Shown in pieces: positions 52,889-61,537 of a DNA stretch of 64,000 bases. Under the pieces are notes generated by a model, which worked only from the letters and a program-made list of their open reading frames with translations, was not told the DNA's origin and did no database searches. The position numbers and the translations under genes were made by a program. Source of the DNA: Streptomyces sp. NBRC 110035 (GTDB lineage: Bacteria > Actinomycetota > Actinomycetes > Streptomycetales > Streptomycetaceae); the NCBI RefSeq assembly GCF_000829695.1, contig NZ_BBNN01000019.1, forward strand, positions 1 to 64,000. The letters are read 5' to 3'. Positions within the stretch are counted from its first letter, which is position 1, and each line of letters starts with the position of its first letter.

Positions 52889-55028
52889 GCGGCCCGCCCG
52901 CGGTGAGGATCCGGTCCGGCCGGATGGGCAGGGTCCGGTGCCGCACTCCGGTCGCGTGCCAGACGGCGTTGGCGACGGCCGCCGCGACCCCGACGATGCC
53001 GATCTCGCCGATGCCCTTGATGCCGACCGGGTCGTCGGGGTCCGGGTCGTCCACCCAGTACGCCTCGACGAGCGGTACGTCGGCGTGACTGGCGATGTGG
53101 TAGCCCGCGAGGTCACCGCAGTAGTGGGAGCCCGAGACCCGGTCGCGGATCCCTTCCTCGTGCAGGGCCATGGAGATGCCCCAGATCATTCCGCCGACGA
53201 GCTGGCCACGCGCGGTGAGGGGGTTGACGATCCGCCCGGCGGCGAAGACTCCGAGCAAGCGGCGCACCCGCACCTCGCCGGTGGTGACGTCCACGGCGAC
53301 CTCGGCGAACTGCGCCCCGAAGGAGTGCCGTTCCACCTGCGCCAGGGCACCGAGGGCCGCGGTGGTGTCGGAGCGTACGGTGATGCCCTCCGGCGGGATG
53401 CCCTCCGGGGGAATGCCTGTCCCCGGCGCGAGGCGTTCCCGCAGTTCGTCGGCGGCGACGGTGATCGCCCAGGCCCAGGAGCGGGTTCCCGTGGAACCGC
53501 CGGCGATCATCGCGGGACCGAAGTCGCTGTCACCGATCCGCATCCGGATCCGCGCGGGCGCCACCCGGAGCACGTCGGCGGCGACCAGGGTGAGCGCGGT
53601 ACGGGCCCCGGTGCCGATGTCGGCCGCCGCGATCCGCACGGTGAAGGTGCCGTCCGCCTCTGCCGTCACCGCGGCCGTGGAGGGGCCGGCGCCCGCGGGG
53701 AAGGAAGCTGCGGCCGTGCCGGTGCCGATCAGCAGGTTCCCCTCCCGGCGCAGGCCGGGTCGCGGGTCGCGGTCGGCCCAGCCGAAGCGGCGGGCGCCCT
53801 CCCGGAAGCAGGCGTCGAGGTTGCGGCCGCTGAACGGCATCCCGGAGACCGGGCCCCGGTCGGGTTCGTTGCGCAGGCGCAGCTCGATCGGGTCGACGCC
53901 GCACCGCTCGGCAAGTTCGTCGAGCGCCGCCTCCAGCGCGAAGGCTCCCGGGGCCTCGCCCGGCGCCCGCATCCAGGTCGGTGACGGCACGTTCAGCCGC
54001 AGTGCCTCGTTCGCGGTGCGGTGGGCGGGGGCGTCGTACATCACCCGTGCCACGCCGGCGCTGGGCTCGACGAACTCCCAGACCGTCGACGTCTGGCTGA
54101 GCGAGCGGTGCTCCAGGGCGCGCAGCCGGCCGTCGGCGCCGGCGCCGAGCCTGATCCGCTGGGCGGTGGGGCTGCGGTAGCCGGTGAGCGAGAACATCTG
54201 ACGACGGGTCAGGACAACGCGGACCGGGCGCCGCAGCGCGGTGGTGGCCATCACCGCGGACACCTGGTGGGCGCGCAGGCCCTTGCTGCCGAAGCCGCCG
54301 CCGATGTGCTCGGAGCGCACCCGCACGGCGGACGGGTCGAGGGAGAACATCCGGGAGAGTTCGTCGGCGACCCAGGTGGTGCCCTGGTTGGAGTCGACGA
54401 CCTCGAGCCGCCCGCCGTCCCACAGGGCGGTCGCCGCGTGCGGTTCCATCATGCTGTGGTGCTCTTCGGGGGTGGTGTACTCGACGTCCACGACATGGGT
54501 GGACGCGGCGAGTTCGGCTTCCAGGTCGCCCTTCTCCGTCACCCCGGGCATGTGGCCGTCCACCGGATACGCCTCGGGGCGCTCCCCGTGGAACTCGATG
54601 TCGTGCGGCTCCTGTTCGTACGTCACGACGAGCGCCTCGGCGGCCTCGCGGGCCTGCTCGGAGGTCTCGGCGACGACGAGCGCGACGGGCCAGCCGGCGT
54701 GCGGGATCCGGTCGTTCTGGAAGACGGCGGCGGTGGGGTCCGGCGGGACGCCCAGCAGGCCGACGTAGTCGAGGTGGAGGCGCGGGGCGTTGCCGTGGTG
54801 CAGCACGGTGAGCACACCGGGCATCGCGAGCACGGGGGCGGTCTCGACGGAGCCGATCCGGCCGCGGGCCACGGTGGACAGCACCAGCCAGCCGTGGGCG
54901 AGGCCGGTGAAGGGGATCTCGCCCGCGTAGCGGGCGGCTCCGGTCACCTTGTCACGGCCCTCCACGCGGGTGTGTGCGGTGCCCACCGCGCCCGTGGGGG
55001 TGGCCCGGTCGGTTGTGGTGGCGGTCAT
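52881..55028 (-). CDS. Xanthine-oxidase-family molybdenum subunit (aldehyde oxidoreductase YagR/PaoC type)
   Basis: Large subunit of 715 residues with the molybdopterin-binding barrel: VEGRDKVTGAARYAGEIPF near the start, SEHIGGGFGSKGLRAHQVSA, RAPGEAPGAFALEAALDELA and, near the end, GIKGIGEIGIVGVAAAVANA with the catalytic Glu in GEIG. The separate FAD and FeS subunits and the overall sequence fit the PaoABC/YagTSR aldehyde oxidoreductase branch. No Tat signal is seen in the FeS subunit start, so a cytoplasmic place is likely. GIPPEG is repeated in tandem near residue 550. Its stop and start overlap the neighbours. Confidence 0.94.
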   Translation of the reverse strand: MTATTTDRATPTGAVGTAHTRVEGRDKVTGAARYAGEIPFTGLAHGWLVLSTVARGRIGSVETAPVLAMPGVLTVLHHGNAPRLHLDYVGLLGVPPDPTAAVFQNDRIPHAGWPVALVVAETSEQAREAAEALVVTYEQEPHDIEFHGERPEAYPVDGHMPGVTEKGDLEAELAASTHVVDVEYTTPEEHHSMMEPHAATALWDGGRLEVVDSNQGTTWVADELSRMFSLDPSAVRVRSEHIGGGFGSKGLRAHQVSAVMATTALRRPVRVVLTRRQMFSLTGYRSPTAQRIRLGAGADGRLRALEHRSLSQTSTVWEFVEPSAGVARVMYDAPAHRTANEALRLNVPSPTWMRAPGEAPGAFALEAALDELAERCGVDPIELRLRNEPDRGPVSGMPFSGRNLDACFREGARRFGWADRDPRPGLRREGNLLIGTGTAAASFPAGAGPSTAAVTAEADGTFTVRIAAADIGTGARTALTLVAADVLRVAPARIRMRIGDSDFGPAMIAGGSTGTRSWAWAITVAADELRERLAPGTGIPPEGIPPEGITVRSDTTAALGALAQVERHSFGAQFAEVAVDVTTGEVRVRRLLGVFAAGRIVNPLTARGQLVGGMIWGISMALHEEGIRDRVSGSHYCGDLAGYHIASHADVPLVEAYWVDDPDPDDPVGIKGIGEIGIVGVAAAVANAVWHATGVRHRTLPIRPDRILTAGGPHV

Positions 55029-56017
55029 CGGGCGGTCTCCTCGGCGAGTTCGGACAGGACGGCCACCGCGAGGTTGCGCATGAGGGTCACCTTGTACGCG
55101 TTGCCGGGCAGCGTCCGGGCCCCGGCCAGTTCGGCGTCGGCGGCCGCGGCGAAGCGGTCGGCGGACGCCGGGGCCCCGTTCAGCACGTGTTCGGCCGCGT
55201 ACGCCCGCCACGGCCGGGACGCGACCGCGCCGAAGGCGAGCCGCGCCTCGCGCACGACACCGTCGCTGATGTCGAGGGCGGCGGCGACGGAGCCGATCGC
55301 GAAGGCGTACGAGGCGCGTTCGCGCACCTTGCGGTAGCGGGAGCGGGAGGCCGACGGCACGGGCGGCAGCGTGACGCCGGTGATGAGCGCGCCCGGCGGC
55401 AGGGCGGTCTCCCGGTGCGGGGTGTCGCCGACGGGCAGGTAGAAGTCGGCGAGAGGCACCTCGCCTGCTCCGTCGGCGGTCCGATACGAGACGACGGCGT
55501 CGAACGCGGCCAGTGCCACCCCCATGTCGGAGGGATGGACGGCGACGCAGTGCTCGGAGGCGCCCAGGACGGCGTGGTTGTGGTGCTCGCCCTCGACGGC
55601 GGGGCAACCACTGCCGGGGAGGCGCTTGTTGCAGGGCCTGGTCACGTCGGCGAAGTATCCGCAGCGGGTGCGCTGAAGCAGGTTCCCGCCGACGGTGGCC
55701 ATGTTGCGCAGTTGCCCGGAGGCTCCGGCGAGCACCGCCTGGGCCAGCGCCGGGTAGCGTCGGCGGACCTCGGGGTGGGCGGCGAGATCGCTGTTGGTCA
55801 CGGTGGCACCGATGCGCAGTCCGCCGTCACCGGTCGACTCGATGTGGTCCAGGGGGAGCCGACGTATGTCGACGAGCCGCGCGGGGCGTTCGACGCCGGT
55901 CTTCATCAGGTCGACGAGGTTGGTTCCGCCACCGAGGTAGCGGGCGTCGGGGTCGGCGTCGAGCAGGGCGACCGCGCCGGGGACGTCCTCGGCGCGCCGG
56001 TAGTCGAACTCCCTCAT
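55025..56017 (-). CDS. Xanthine-oxidase-family FAD subunit with extra Fe-S Cys motif
   Basis: Protein of 330 residues. FAD-binding: RYLGGGTNLVDLMKTGVERP and GQLRNMATVGGNLLQRTRC. A CGYF-to-PCNKRLPGSGC cysteine stretch, typical of PaoB/YagS subunits, should bind an additional 4Fe-4S cluster. C-terminal domain ERASYAFAIGSVAAALDISD. It transfers electrons from the molybdenum subunit. The stop overlaps the start of the large-subunit gene (ATGA), and its ATG overlaps the stop of the FeS gene, so all are coupled. Confidence 0.94.
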   Translation of the reverse strand: MREFDYRRAEDVPGAVALLDADPDARYLGGGTNLVDLMKTGVERPARLVDIRRLPLDHIESTGDGGLRIGATVTNSDLAAHPEVRRRYPALAQAVLAGASGQLRNMATVGGNLLQRTRCGYFADVTRPCNKRLPGSGCPAVEGEHHNHAVLGASEHCVAVHPSDMGVALAAFDAVVSYRTADGAGEVPLADFYLPVGDTPHRETALPPGALITGVTLPPVPSASRSRYRKVRERASYAFAIGSVAAALDISDGVVREARLAFGAVASRPWRAYAAEHVLNGAPASADRFAAAADAELAGARTLPGNAYKVTLMRNLAVAVLSELAEETAR

Positions 56018-56607
56018 GCGGCAGCCTCCTCGGTGGCTCCGGCGGTTGTGACGTCTTCGGGGGCGCCGGCGCCCCCGGGGCTTTCGGCAGCGGCGCGGGC
56101 GACGGCCTCGACGATCGAGACGTAGGCGCCGCAGCGGCACAGGTTGCCGCTCATGCGTTCGCGGATCTCCTGCGGGGTCAGCGGCGGCGGTCCCGCTTCG
56201 GGCCGTACGTCGTCGGTGACGGCGCTGGGCCAGCCCGCTGCGTGCTCCTCGATGACGGCGACGGCGGAACAGATCTGGCCGGGTGTGCAGTAGCCGCACT
56301 GGAGGCCGTCCAGGTCGAGGAAGGCCTGCTGCACGGGGTGCAGCCGCTCCCCCTCGGCGAGGCCTTCCACAGTGGTGATCTCCCGGTCCTCCGCCGCCAC
56401 GGCCAGTTGCAGGCAGGAGAGGGTCCGACGGCCGTCGACCAGGACCGTGCAGGCGCCGCACTGCCCCTGGTCACAGCCCTTCTTGGTGCCGGTCAGATCG
56501 AGGCGCTCACGCAGGGCGTCGAGCAGGGTGGTGCGGGGGTCGACGGACAGCACGTGCTTCTCGCCGTTGATGTTCAGGGTGACGCTGCTGGACGTCGAGG
56601 GGGGCAT
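56014..56607 (-). CDS. Xanthine-oxidase-family 2Fe-2S subunit
   Basis: Protein of 197 residues with two 2Fe-2S clusters: plant-ferredoxin type GCDQGQCGACTVLVDGRRTL ending SC, and the helical cluster CGYCTPGQ and GNLCRCGAY. It has no N-terminal Tat signal, unlike E. coli PaoA. AAGAAGGCTGTTC precedes the ATG. It is the first gene of the operon and is divergent from a TetR-type gene with two operator-like repeats between. Confidence 0.95.
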   Translation of the reverse strand: MPPSTSSSVTLNINGEKHVLSVDPRTTLLDALRERLDLTGTKKGCDQGQCGACTVLVDGRRTLSCLQLAVAAEDREITTVEGLAEGERLHPVQQAFLDLDGLQCGYCTPGQICSAVAVIEEHAAGWPSAVTDDVRPEAGPPPLTPQEIRERMSGNLCRCGAYVSIVEAVARAAAESPGGAGAPEDVTTAGATEEAAA

Positions 56608-56789
56608 GAACAGCCTTCTTTCGCGGATCCGTGCAGGCCTGCGGGGCCCTCGGGAGGCGGACGGAAAGGAATCGGTCAGAAGGTCGGCAGGGGGATCTTG
56701 CACACGGACCGGGAGCGCCGGCGCCGGCCGTCCGCGGGCACACCTGCCCGCTCTCCCGCACCGTCCGCGGTCACCGATACGATGTGCCG

Positions 56790-56838
56790 AAGCGGACGGT
56801 TGTCCGTTACCGGAAATTTAGTGGACAGCTGTCCGCTT
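56790..56838. promoter_or_regulatory. Two operator-like repeats between the molybdenum enzyme operon and TetR
   Basis: AAGCGGACGGTTGTCCGTT (56790-56808) and AGTGGACAGCTGTCCGCTT (56820-56838) share GCGGAC/GTCCG half sites; the second contains the perfect palindrome GGACAGCTGTCC. Spacing between starts is 30 bases. They lie in a locally AT-richer promoter stretch. Confidence 0.7.
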
Positions 56839-56881
56839 AGCAAGGACGGGTTTCGGCCACGCCCGGAAGGAGGACGGACGA

Positions 56882-57520
56882 ATGGGTCAGGACACGGGGC
56901 AGACGCCGGGCGGCGAGGACAAGCCTCAGGACAAGCCCGTACCCCCGCGCGCGCAGGCGCCCCTGCGGTCGGACGCGCAGCGCAACCGCGAGCGCATTCT
57001 GGAGGTCGCCCTGGTCGAGCTGACCCGGTCGGCCGACACCCCGCTGAGCGTGATCGCCAAGAGGGCGGGCGTCGGCCAGGGCACGCTCTACCGGAACTTC
57101 CCCAGCCGGGAGGACCTCGTCCTGGAGATCTACCGCCACGAGATGCGCCAGGTCGCCGACAGCGCTGCCCGGCTGCTGGAGACCCGGGAGCCCGACCATG
57201 CCCTGCGCGAGTGGATGGACCGGCTCGCCCGGTTCGCGATGACCAAGGCCGGGCTGGCCGACGCCATCAGGCAGGCCACCGGCGCGCCGGGCGGCCCGGC
57301 GAAGCCGGGACCCAGCCCCGTGATCGAGGCGGCCGGCCTTCTGCTGCGCGCCTGCGAGGAGGCGGGAACCATCCGGCCCGGAGTGACCGTGGACGACATG
57401 CTGCTCGCGATCGGCGGCCTCTGGCAGCTGGATCCCACCGCGGACTGGCAGCCGAGCGCCACCCGGGTGCTGGACATCGTCATGGACGGGCTGCGCGCCG
57501 GGGCGCCCGGACGGCGGTAG
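56882..57520 (+). CDS. TetR-family transcriptional regulator
   Basis: Protein of 212 residues with a charged N-terminal arm of 30 residues, then the HTH RERILEVALVELTRSADTPL and SVIAKRAGVGQGTLYRNFPS. The C-terminal domain (about 90-200) is of the SbtR-like type. GGAAGGAGGACGGACGA precedes the ATG. The position and the two repeats suggest that it represses the divergent molybdenum oxidoreductase operon and itself. Confidence 0.92.
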   Translation: MGQDTGQTPGGEDKPQDKPVPPRAQAPLRSDAQRNRERILEVALVELTRSADTPLSVIAKRAGVGQGTLYRNFPSREDLVLEIYRHEMRQVADSAARLLETREPDHALREWMDRLARFAMTKAGLADAIRQATGAPGGPAKPGPSPVIEAAGLLLRACEEAGTIRPGVTVDDMLLAIGGLWQLDPTADWQPSATRVLDIVMDGLRAGAPGRR

Positions 57521-58096
57521 GCGCGGACAGCCGGTGACGGCGGGACCGGAGGCCCTCTGCGCGACGTGACGGCCGGAGGCTGTGCGCGTGGCGGGTGCTC
57601 CGGCCGGGAGTACGGCCCGGTTCGCGTATCGGCCCCGCCGACATGACCGCCGCCCTCGTCGGCACCGCCCTCGTCCCGGCGGCCTGCGGGAGGTCCTGGA
57701 GACAGTCGGCTGCGCCGCGGGAGATGCCCCGTTCCCCTCACGGCCCCTCTCGCATTGCGGGTTCTTCGGCCTGCGGCTGAGATGGACGGCAGGCCACGGC
57801 ACTCCCGCGGGGTCCGCGGGGCACGGTGCGGGCGCCTCCACGAAGGACCTCGGCCCCGCTCCCCCACGCCGTGCCCGCACGGCGGCCGCCCAGGACCCGG
57901 CCGCGGTCCACCGTGATTGCTCCCGCCCGACCGGGATACACGGGTTGCCCCGGGACTCCGCCGGGCCGGATTGGCTCAGCGGCTCCGGGGCACGCGACCT
58001 ACCGGGGCCGGGCGGTCCGGAGCCGGTGCTCCGGGTCTCCGGGTCCGTGTCGTGCGGAGCCCGGCACGTCACAACCGAACGACGAAAGGCAGACCC
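57521..58096. other. Gap of about 575 bases upstream of the catalase gene
   Basis: No gene recognised. It includes GGGACCGGAGGCCC at 57542-57555, a 13/14 match to the box pattern, but 540 bases from the catalase start, so chance is possible. The catalase promoter should be in the last 200 bases. Confidence 0.35.
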
Positions 58097-59617
58097 ATGA
58101 CGGACACCTCGCCTGCCACCACGACGGACTCCGGTGCCCCGGCGGAGAGTGACGAGCACTCGCTCACCGCGGGCGCGGGAGGTCCGGTACTGCTGCAGGA
58201 CGCCTACCTGATCGAGCAGATGGCCCAGTTCAACCGGGAGCGGATCCCCGAACGCCAGCCGCATGCGAAGGGAAGCGGCGCTTTCGGCTATTTCGAGGTG
58301 ACCCACGACGTGAGCGCCTACACGAAGGCGGCCGTCTTCCAGCCGGGCACCCGCACCGACCTGCTCATCCGCTTCTCGACCGTCGCGGGCGAGCGTGGCA
58401 GCCCGGACACCTGGCGCGACCCGCGCGGCTTCGCGGTGAAGTTCTACACCAGCCAGGGCAACTACGACATGGTCGGCAACAACACGCCGGTGTTCTTCGT
58501 CAAGGATCCGATGAAGTTCCAGCACTTCATCCGGTCGCAGAAGCGCCGGGCGGACAACAACCTGCGCGACCACGACATGCAGTGGGACTTCTGGACCCTC
58601 TCACCGGAATCCGCCCATCAGGTCACCTGGCTCATGGGGGACCGCGGCATCCCGCGCACCTGGCGCCACATGAACGGCTACACCTCCCACACCTACATGT
58701 GGATCAACGCCGACGGTCAGCGGTTCTGGGTGAAGTACCACTTCAAGACGGACCAGGGCATCGAGTGCTTCACCCAGCACGAGGCCGACCAGATGGCATC
58801 CGCCGACACCGACTACCACATGCGGGACCTCTTCGAGCACATCCGTGACGGCGAGTACCCGAGCTGGACCCTGTATGTGCAGGTCATGCCGTACGAGGAA
58901 GCCGCGGGTTACCGGTTCAACCCGTTCGACCTGACCAAGGTGTGGCCGCACGGCGACTACCCCCTCGTCCCGGTCGGCCGCATGACACTCGACCGCAACC
59001 CGACCGACAACCACGCCGAGATCGAACAGGCCGCCTTCCAGCCCAACAACCTGGTCCCGGGCATCGGCCCGAGCCCGGACCGCATGCTGCTGGCGCGGCT
59101 CTTCTCCTACGCCGACGCCCACCGTCACCGGATCGGCGCCAACTACCAGCAGCTCCCCGTCAACGCCCCGGTCGTCGACGTCCACACCTACTCCAAGGAC
59201 GGCGCGATGGCCTACCGGAAGACGACCGATCCGGTCTACGCGCCGAACTCCAAGGGCGGTCCCGCCGCCGATACCGGGAACTACGGCACCCCGCCCAGCT
59301 GGGAGACCGACGGGGCCATCACCCGCACCGCCTATGTCAGCCACGCGGAGGACGACGACTGGGGACAGCCCGGCACCCTGGTGCGCGAGGTCATGGACGA
59401 CGCCGCACGCGACCGGCTGGTGGACAACGTCGTCGGCCACCTCCTCAACGGCGTGAGCGAGCCCGTACTCCAGCGGGCCTTCGAGTACTGGTCGAACATC
59501 GACAAGACCATCGGCGACCGCATTGCCCGGGGCGTGCGCGCGAAGGCGGACGAGAAGGACCCCAAGGCCGCCGCACAGGCCAACCCGGCCCGGAGCTCCA
59601 TGCAGGACAAGGCCTGA
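58097..59617 (+). CDS. kat: Monofunctional haem catalase (clade 3-like size)
   Basis: Enzyme of 506 residues that disproportionates hydrogen peroxide. Active-site His56 is in [17 protein letters not shown], the distal Asn in [20 protein letters not shown], and the proximal haem Tyr in [40 protein letters not shown] is the family signature. The usual RVVHAKG reads RQPHAKG, a small variation that keeps the His. AACGACGAAAGG precedes the ATG. A 40-residue charged tail follows the core. It is convergent with a LysR gene. Confidence 0.96.
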   Translation: MTDTSPATTTDSGAPAESDEHSLTAGAGGPVLLQDAYLIEQMAQFNRERIPERQPHAKGSGAFGYFEVTHDVSAYTKAAVFQPGTRTDLLIRFSTVAGERGSPDTWRDPRGFAVKFYTSQGNYDMVGNNTPVFFVKDPMKFQHFIRSQKRRADNNLRDHDMQWDFWTLSPESAHQVTWLMGDRGIPRTWRHMNGYTSHTYMWINADGQRFWVKYHFKTDQGIECFTQHEADQMASADTDYHMRDLFEHIRDGEYPSWTLYVQVMPYEEAAGYRFNPFDLTKVWPHGDYPLVPVGRMTLDRNPTDNHAEIEQAAFQPNNLVPGIGPSPDRMLLARLFSYADAHRHRIGANYQQLPVNAPVVDVHTYSKDGAMAYRKTTDPVYAPNSKGGPAADTGNYGTPPSWETDGAITRTAYVSHAEDDDWGQPGTLVREVMDDAARDRLVDNVVGHLLNGVSEPVLQRAFEYWSNIDKTIGDRIARGVRAKADEKDPKAAAQANPARSSMQDKA

Positions 59618-59767
59618 CGCCTTCGGCGAAGGGCCAGGGGCCGTCCTGGGGTCCCGCCCCGGTGCGGGGCATGCGCCCGCAGCGCATGTCCCGCACCCGC
59701 ACACCCCTCACCCTCACCCTCACCTGCACGCACGCGCCGAGGCCGGCACCGCGCAGGAGTACCGGCC

Positions 59768-60673
59768 TCAGGCGACGGCCGTCGGCGCGAGCTCCCGCAG
59801 TTCCCGCAGCGCGGCCTCGACCGCAGGGCGGGCGTGGCCGCCCCCTCGGGTGCAGGTCAGCAGTTTGCGGTGCGGGTCGCCCGCGCAGCGTACGCGGGTG
59901 ACCGGCAGGTGCGGGGACAGCTGGGCCAGCCGCGGGATCAGGGCGACGCCGAGCCCGTGCGCGACGAGATGAGCGGTGACGTTCCAGTCGAGGGCGTGGT
60001 GGACGACGTCCGGGGTGAACCCGGCGGCACCGCAGGCCGACATCACATGCTGCCGGCAGGGGCTCTCCGGCACCGGCACGATCCACGGTTCACGCGCCGC
60101 CTCCTCGAGGCCGGCCCGCTCCCGGCCTGCCAGCGGATGCCCTTCGGGAACCACCAGGTCGAACGGGTCGTCCAGCAGCGGTTGTTGGTCGAAGCGCGCG
60201 TCGCTCAGCGGCGGGTTGTGCGGGGTGGCCTCGACGATCGCCAGATCGGTGGCCCCCTCGAAGAGCAGGTCGAAGCTCTTCGGTACCTCCGTCTCCAGAA
60301 TCCGTACCGTCAGCCGCGGGTGGCGGGCGCCCAGCCGGGCCGCCACCGGGGCCAGCAGGACCGAGATCGCCACCGGGAACCCGGTGACCCGCAGCAGTCC
60401 GGTGGGGGCGCCATGGTCGGCCCGCAGGTCCAGCTCCGCCTGTTCCCAGCGGGCCTCGATGGCGTCGGCGTGCGCGAGCAGGCTCTCGGCGGCCGGGGAG
60501 AGCCGTACACCGCGCCCCTGCGGTTCCAGCAGGTCGACGCCCAGGTCGCGGGCGAGCTGGCGGATCTGCTGCGAGGCGGCGGACGGGGTGAAGTGCAGGG
60601 CGCGGGCGGCCGCGGTGACCGTGCCGTAGTGGGCGACCGCCCTGAGGACATGCAGCCGGCGGAGGTCAATCAT
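59768..60673 (-). CDS. LysR-family transcriptional regulator
   Basis: Protein of 301 residues starting MIDLRRLHVLRAVAHYGTVT, with the HTH AAARALHFTPSAASQQIRQL and the effector domain from about residue 90 (PTGLLRVTGFPVAISVLLAP). No transporter gene, the usual partner, is divergent; the neighbour is a small zinc-ribbon protein. The ATG at 60673 follows TGAGCTAC-type sequence with no strong ribosome site. Confidence 0.92.
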   Translation of the reverse strand: MIDLRRLHVLRAVAHYGTVTAAARALHFTPSAASQQIRQLARDLGVDLLEPQGRGVRLSPAAESLLAHADAIEARWEQAELDLRADHGAPTGLLRVTGFPVAISVLLAPVAARLGARHPRLTVRILETEVPKSFDLLFEGATDLAIVEATPHNPPLSDARFDQQPLLDDPFDLVVPEGHPLAGRERAGLEEAAREPWIVPVPESPCRQHVMSACGAAGFTPDVVHHALDWNVTAHLVAHGLGVALIPRLAQLSPHLPVTRVRCAGDPHRKLLTCTRGGGHARPAVEAALRELRELAPTAVA

Positions 60674-60813
60674 GTAGCTCAGGCTTAACGGTCGGATCCA
60701 CAAAGTCAACCTGGACGTGTACGGAGAATGCGACGCACCCTGGTCCGTGTCACGACGGCCCACCGGGCCATGCCGTCCCGGGAGCCGAGCACTTGGGAAG
60801 CCGAGGAGCCACC

Positions 60814-61062
60814 ATGACCAGCGCGCACAAAACCACCGGCACGACAGGCGTCGTCTGCCCCTACTGCGGATGGCCGGACGACGCCGAGCCGTTCCAGCTG
60901 GTCTCACGGCACGGCACCGCCGACGGCAGCACCGTGTGGACCCGTTGCGGCTGCGGCTCGCTCCAGGTCCGTGCCGTCGACGGCCGCGGCACCCGCGTCG
61001 TCACCCGCAGCAGGCCGCCCGCCGGCATCCCGCCGGCCCGGACGTGCGGGACACGCGGCTGA
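60814..61062 (+). CDS. Small zinc-ribbon protein of unknown function
   Basis: Protein of 82 residues. CPYCGWPDDAEP and RCGCGSLQVR supply four Cys for one zinc ribbon. The rest is low in complexity and Arg-rich. GAGGAGCCACC precedes the ATG. I do not recognise a family name. A strong hairpin follows directly. Confidence 0.7.
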   Translation: MTSAHKTTGTTGVVCPYCGWPDDAEPFQLVSRHGTADGSTVWTRCGCGSLQVRAVDGRGTRVVTRSRPPAGIPPARTCGTRG

Positions 61063-61090
61063 GCGGGCCGGGCCGTCCGGCCCGCTCAGC
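61058..61090. terminator. Bidirectional hairpin between the zinc-ribbon and VOC genes
   Basis: GCTGAGCGGGCCGG and CCGGCCCGCTCAGC, perfect 14-bp stem, loop GCCGT. It begins at the stop codon of the zinc-ribbon gene and lies 19 bases from the VOC stop. Confidence 0.82.
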
Positions 61091-61108
61091 CGCCCGGCTC
61101 CGGACGGA

Positions 61109-61537
61109 TCAGACCGCCCCGGGGACTTCCTCCGTGACGCCGTTGAGGGGGGAGTCGGGGTCGGTGCCGTAGGGGCGGGTGATGACTTCCAGGCCATGGC
61201 CCGCCGGATCGGGGAAGTACACGCCGTGGCCGCCGTCGTTGCGGTTGACGCGCCGCGGGTGACGGCCGTGCGGATCGGCCTGGATGGGGATCCCGTCGTC
61301 CACGAGCCGGGCGAGGACGGGGCCGAACTCGTCCTCGGAGACGAGGAACGCGTAGTGCTGCATGGGGATGTCGGCGTCGATGGTCGCGAAGTCCAGGGTG
61401 ACGCCGTTGGCCGTCGTCACCGGAAGGAACATCCCGGCCGGCTCGCCGACCTCCAGGCTCAGGATCCGGGCGAGGAAACGGGCGGACTTCTCCCGGTCGC
61501 GGGTGAGAACGATGGTGTGGTTGAACTCGACTGACAC
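61109..61537 (-). CDS. VOC (glyoxalase/dioxygenase superfamily) protein
   Basis: Protein of 142 residues from the GTG at 61537, which has GGAGG ten bases upstream. It is a two-module beta-alpha-beta-beta-beta fold: EFNHTIVLTRDREKSARFLA with the first metal ligand His, LDFATIDADIPMQHYAFLVS with the second, and GVYFPDPAGHGLEVITRPYG with the Glu. The family binds a divalent metal and acts on glyoxal adducts, fosfomycin or catechols; the substrate is unknown. The same frame is open upstream into an FHA-domain gene, see the next entry. Confidence 0.82.
   Translation of the reverse strand: MSVEFNHTIVLTRDREKSARFLARILSLEVGEPAGMFLPVTTANGVTLDFATIDADIPMQHYAFLVSEDEFGPVLARLVDDGIPIQADPHGRHPRRVNRNDGGHGVYFPDPAGHGLEVITRPYGTDPDSPLNGVTEEVPGAV

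Noticed and set aside
57542..57555. Hypoxia box upstream of catalase
   Set aside because: GGGACCGGAGGCCC is 540 bases from the gene and lacks the central C; such a match can occur by chance in this composition.
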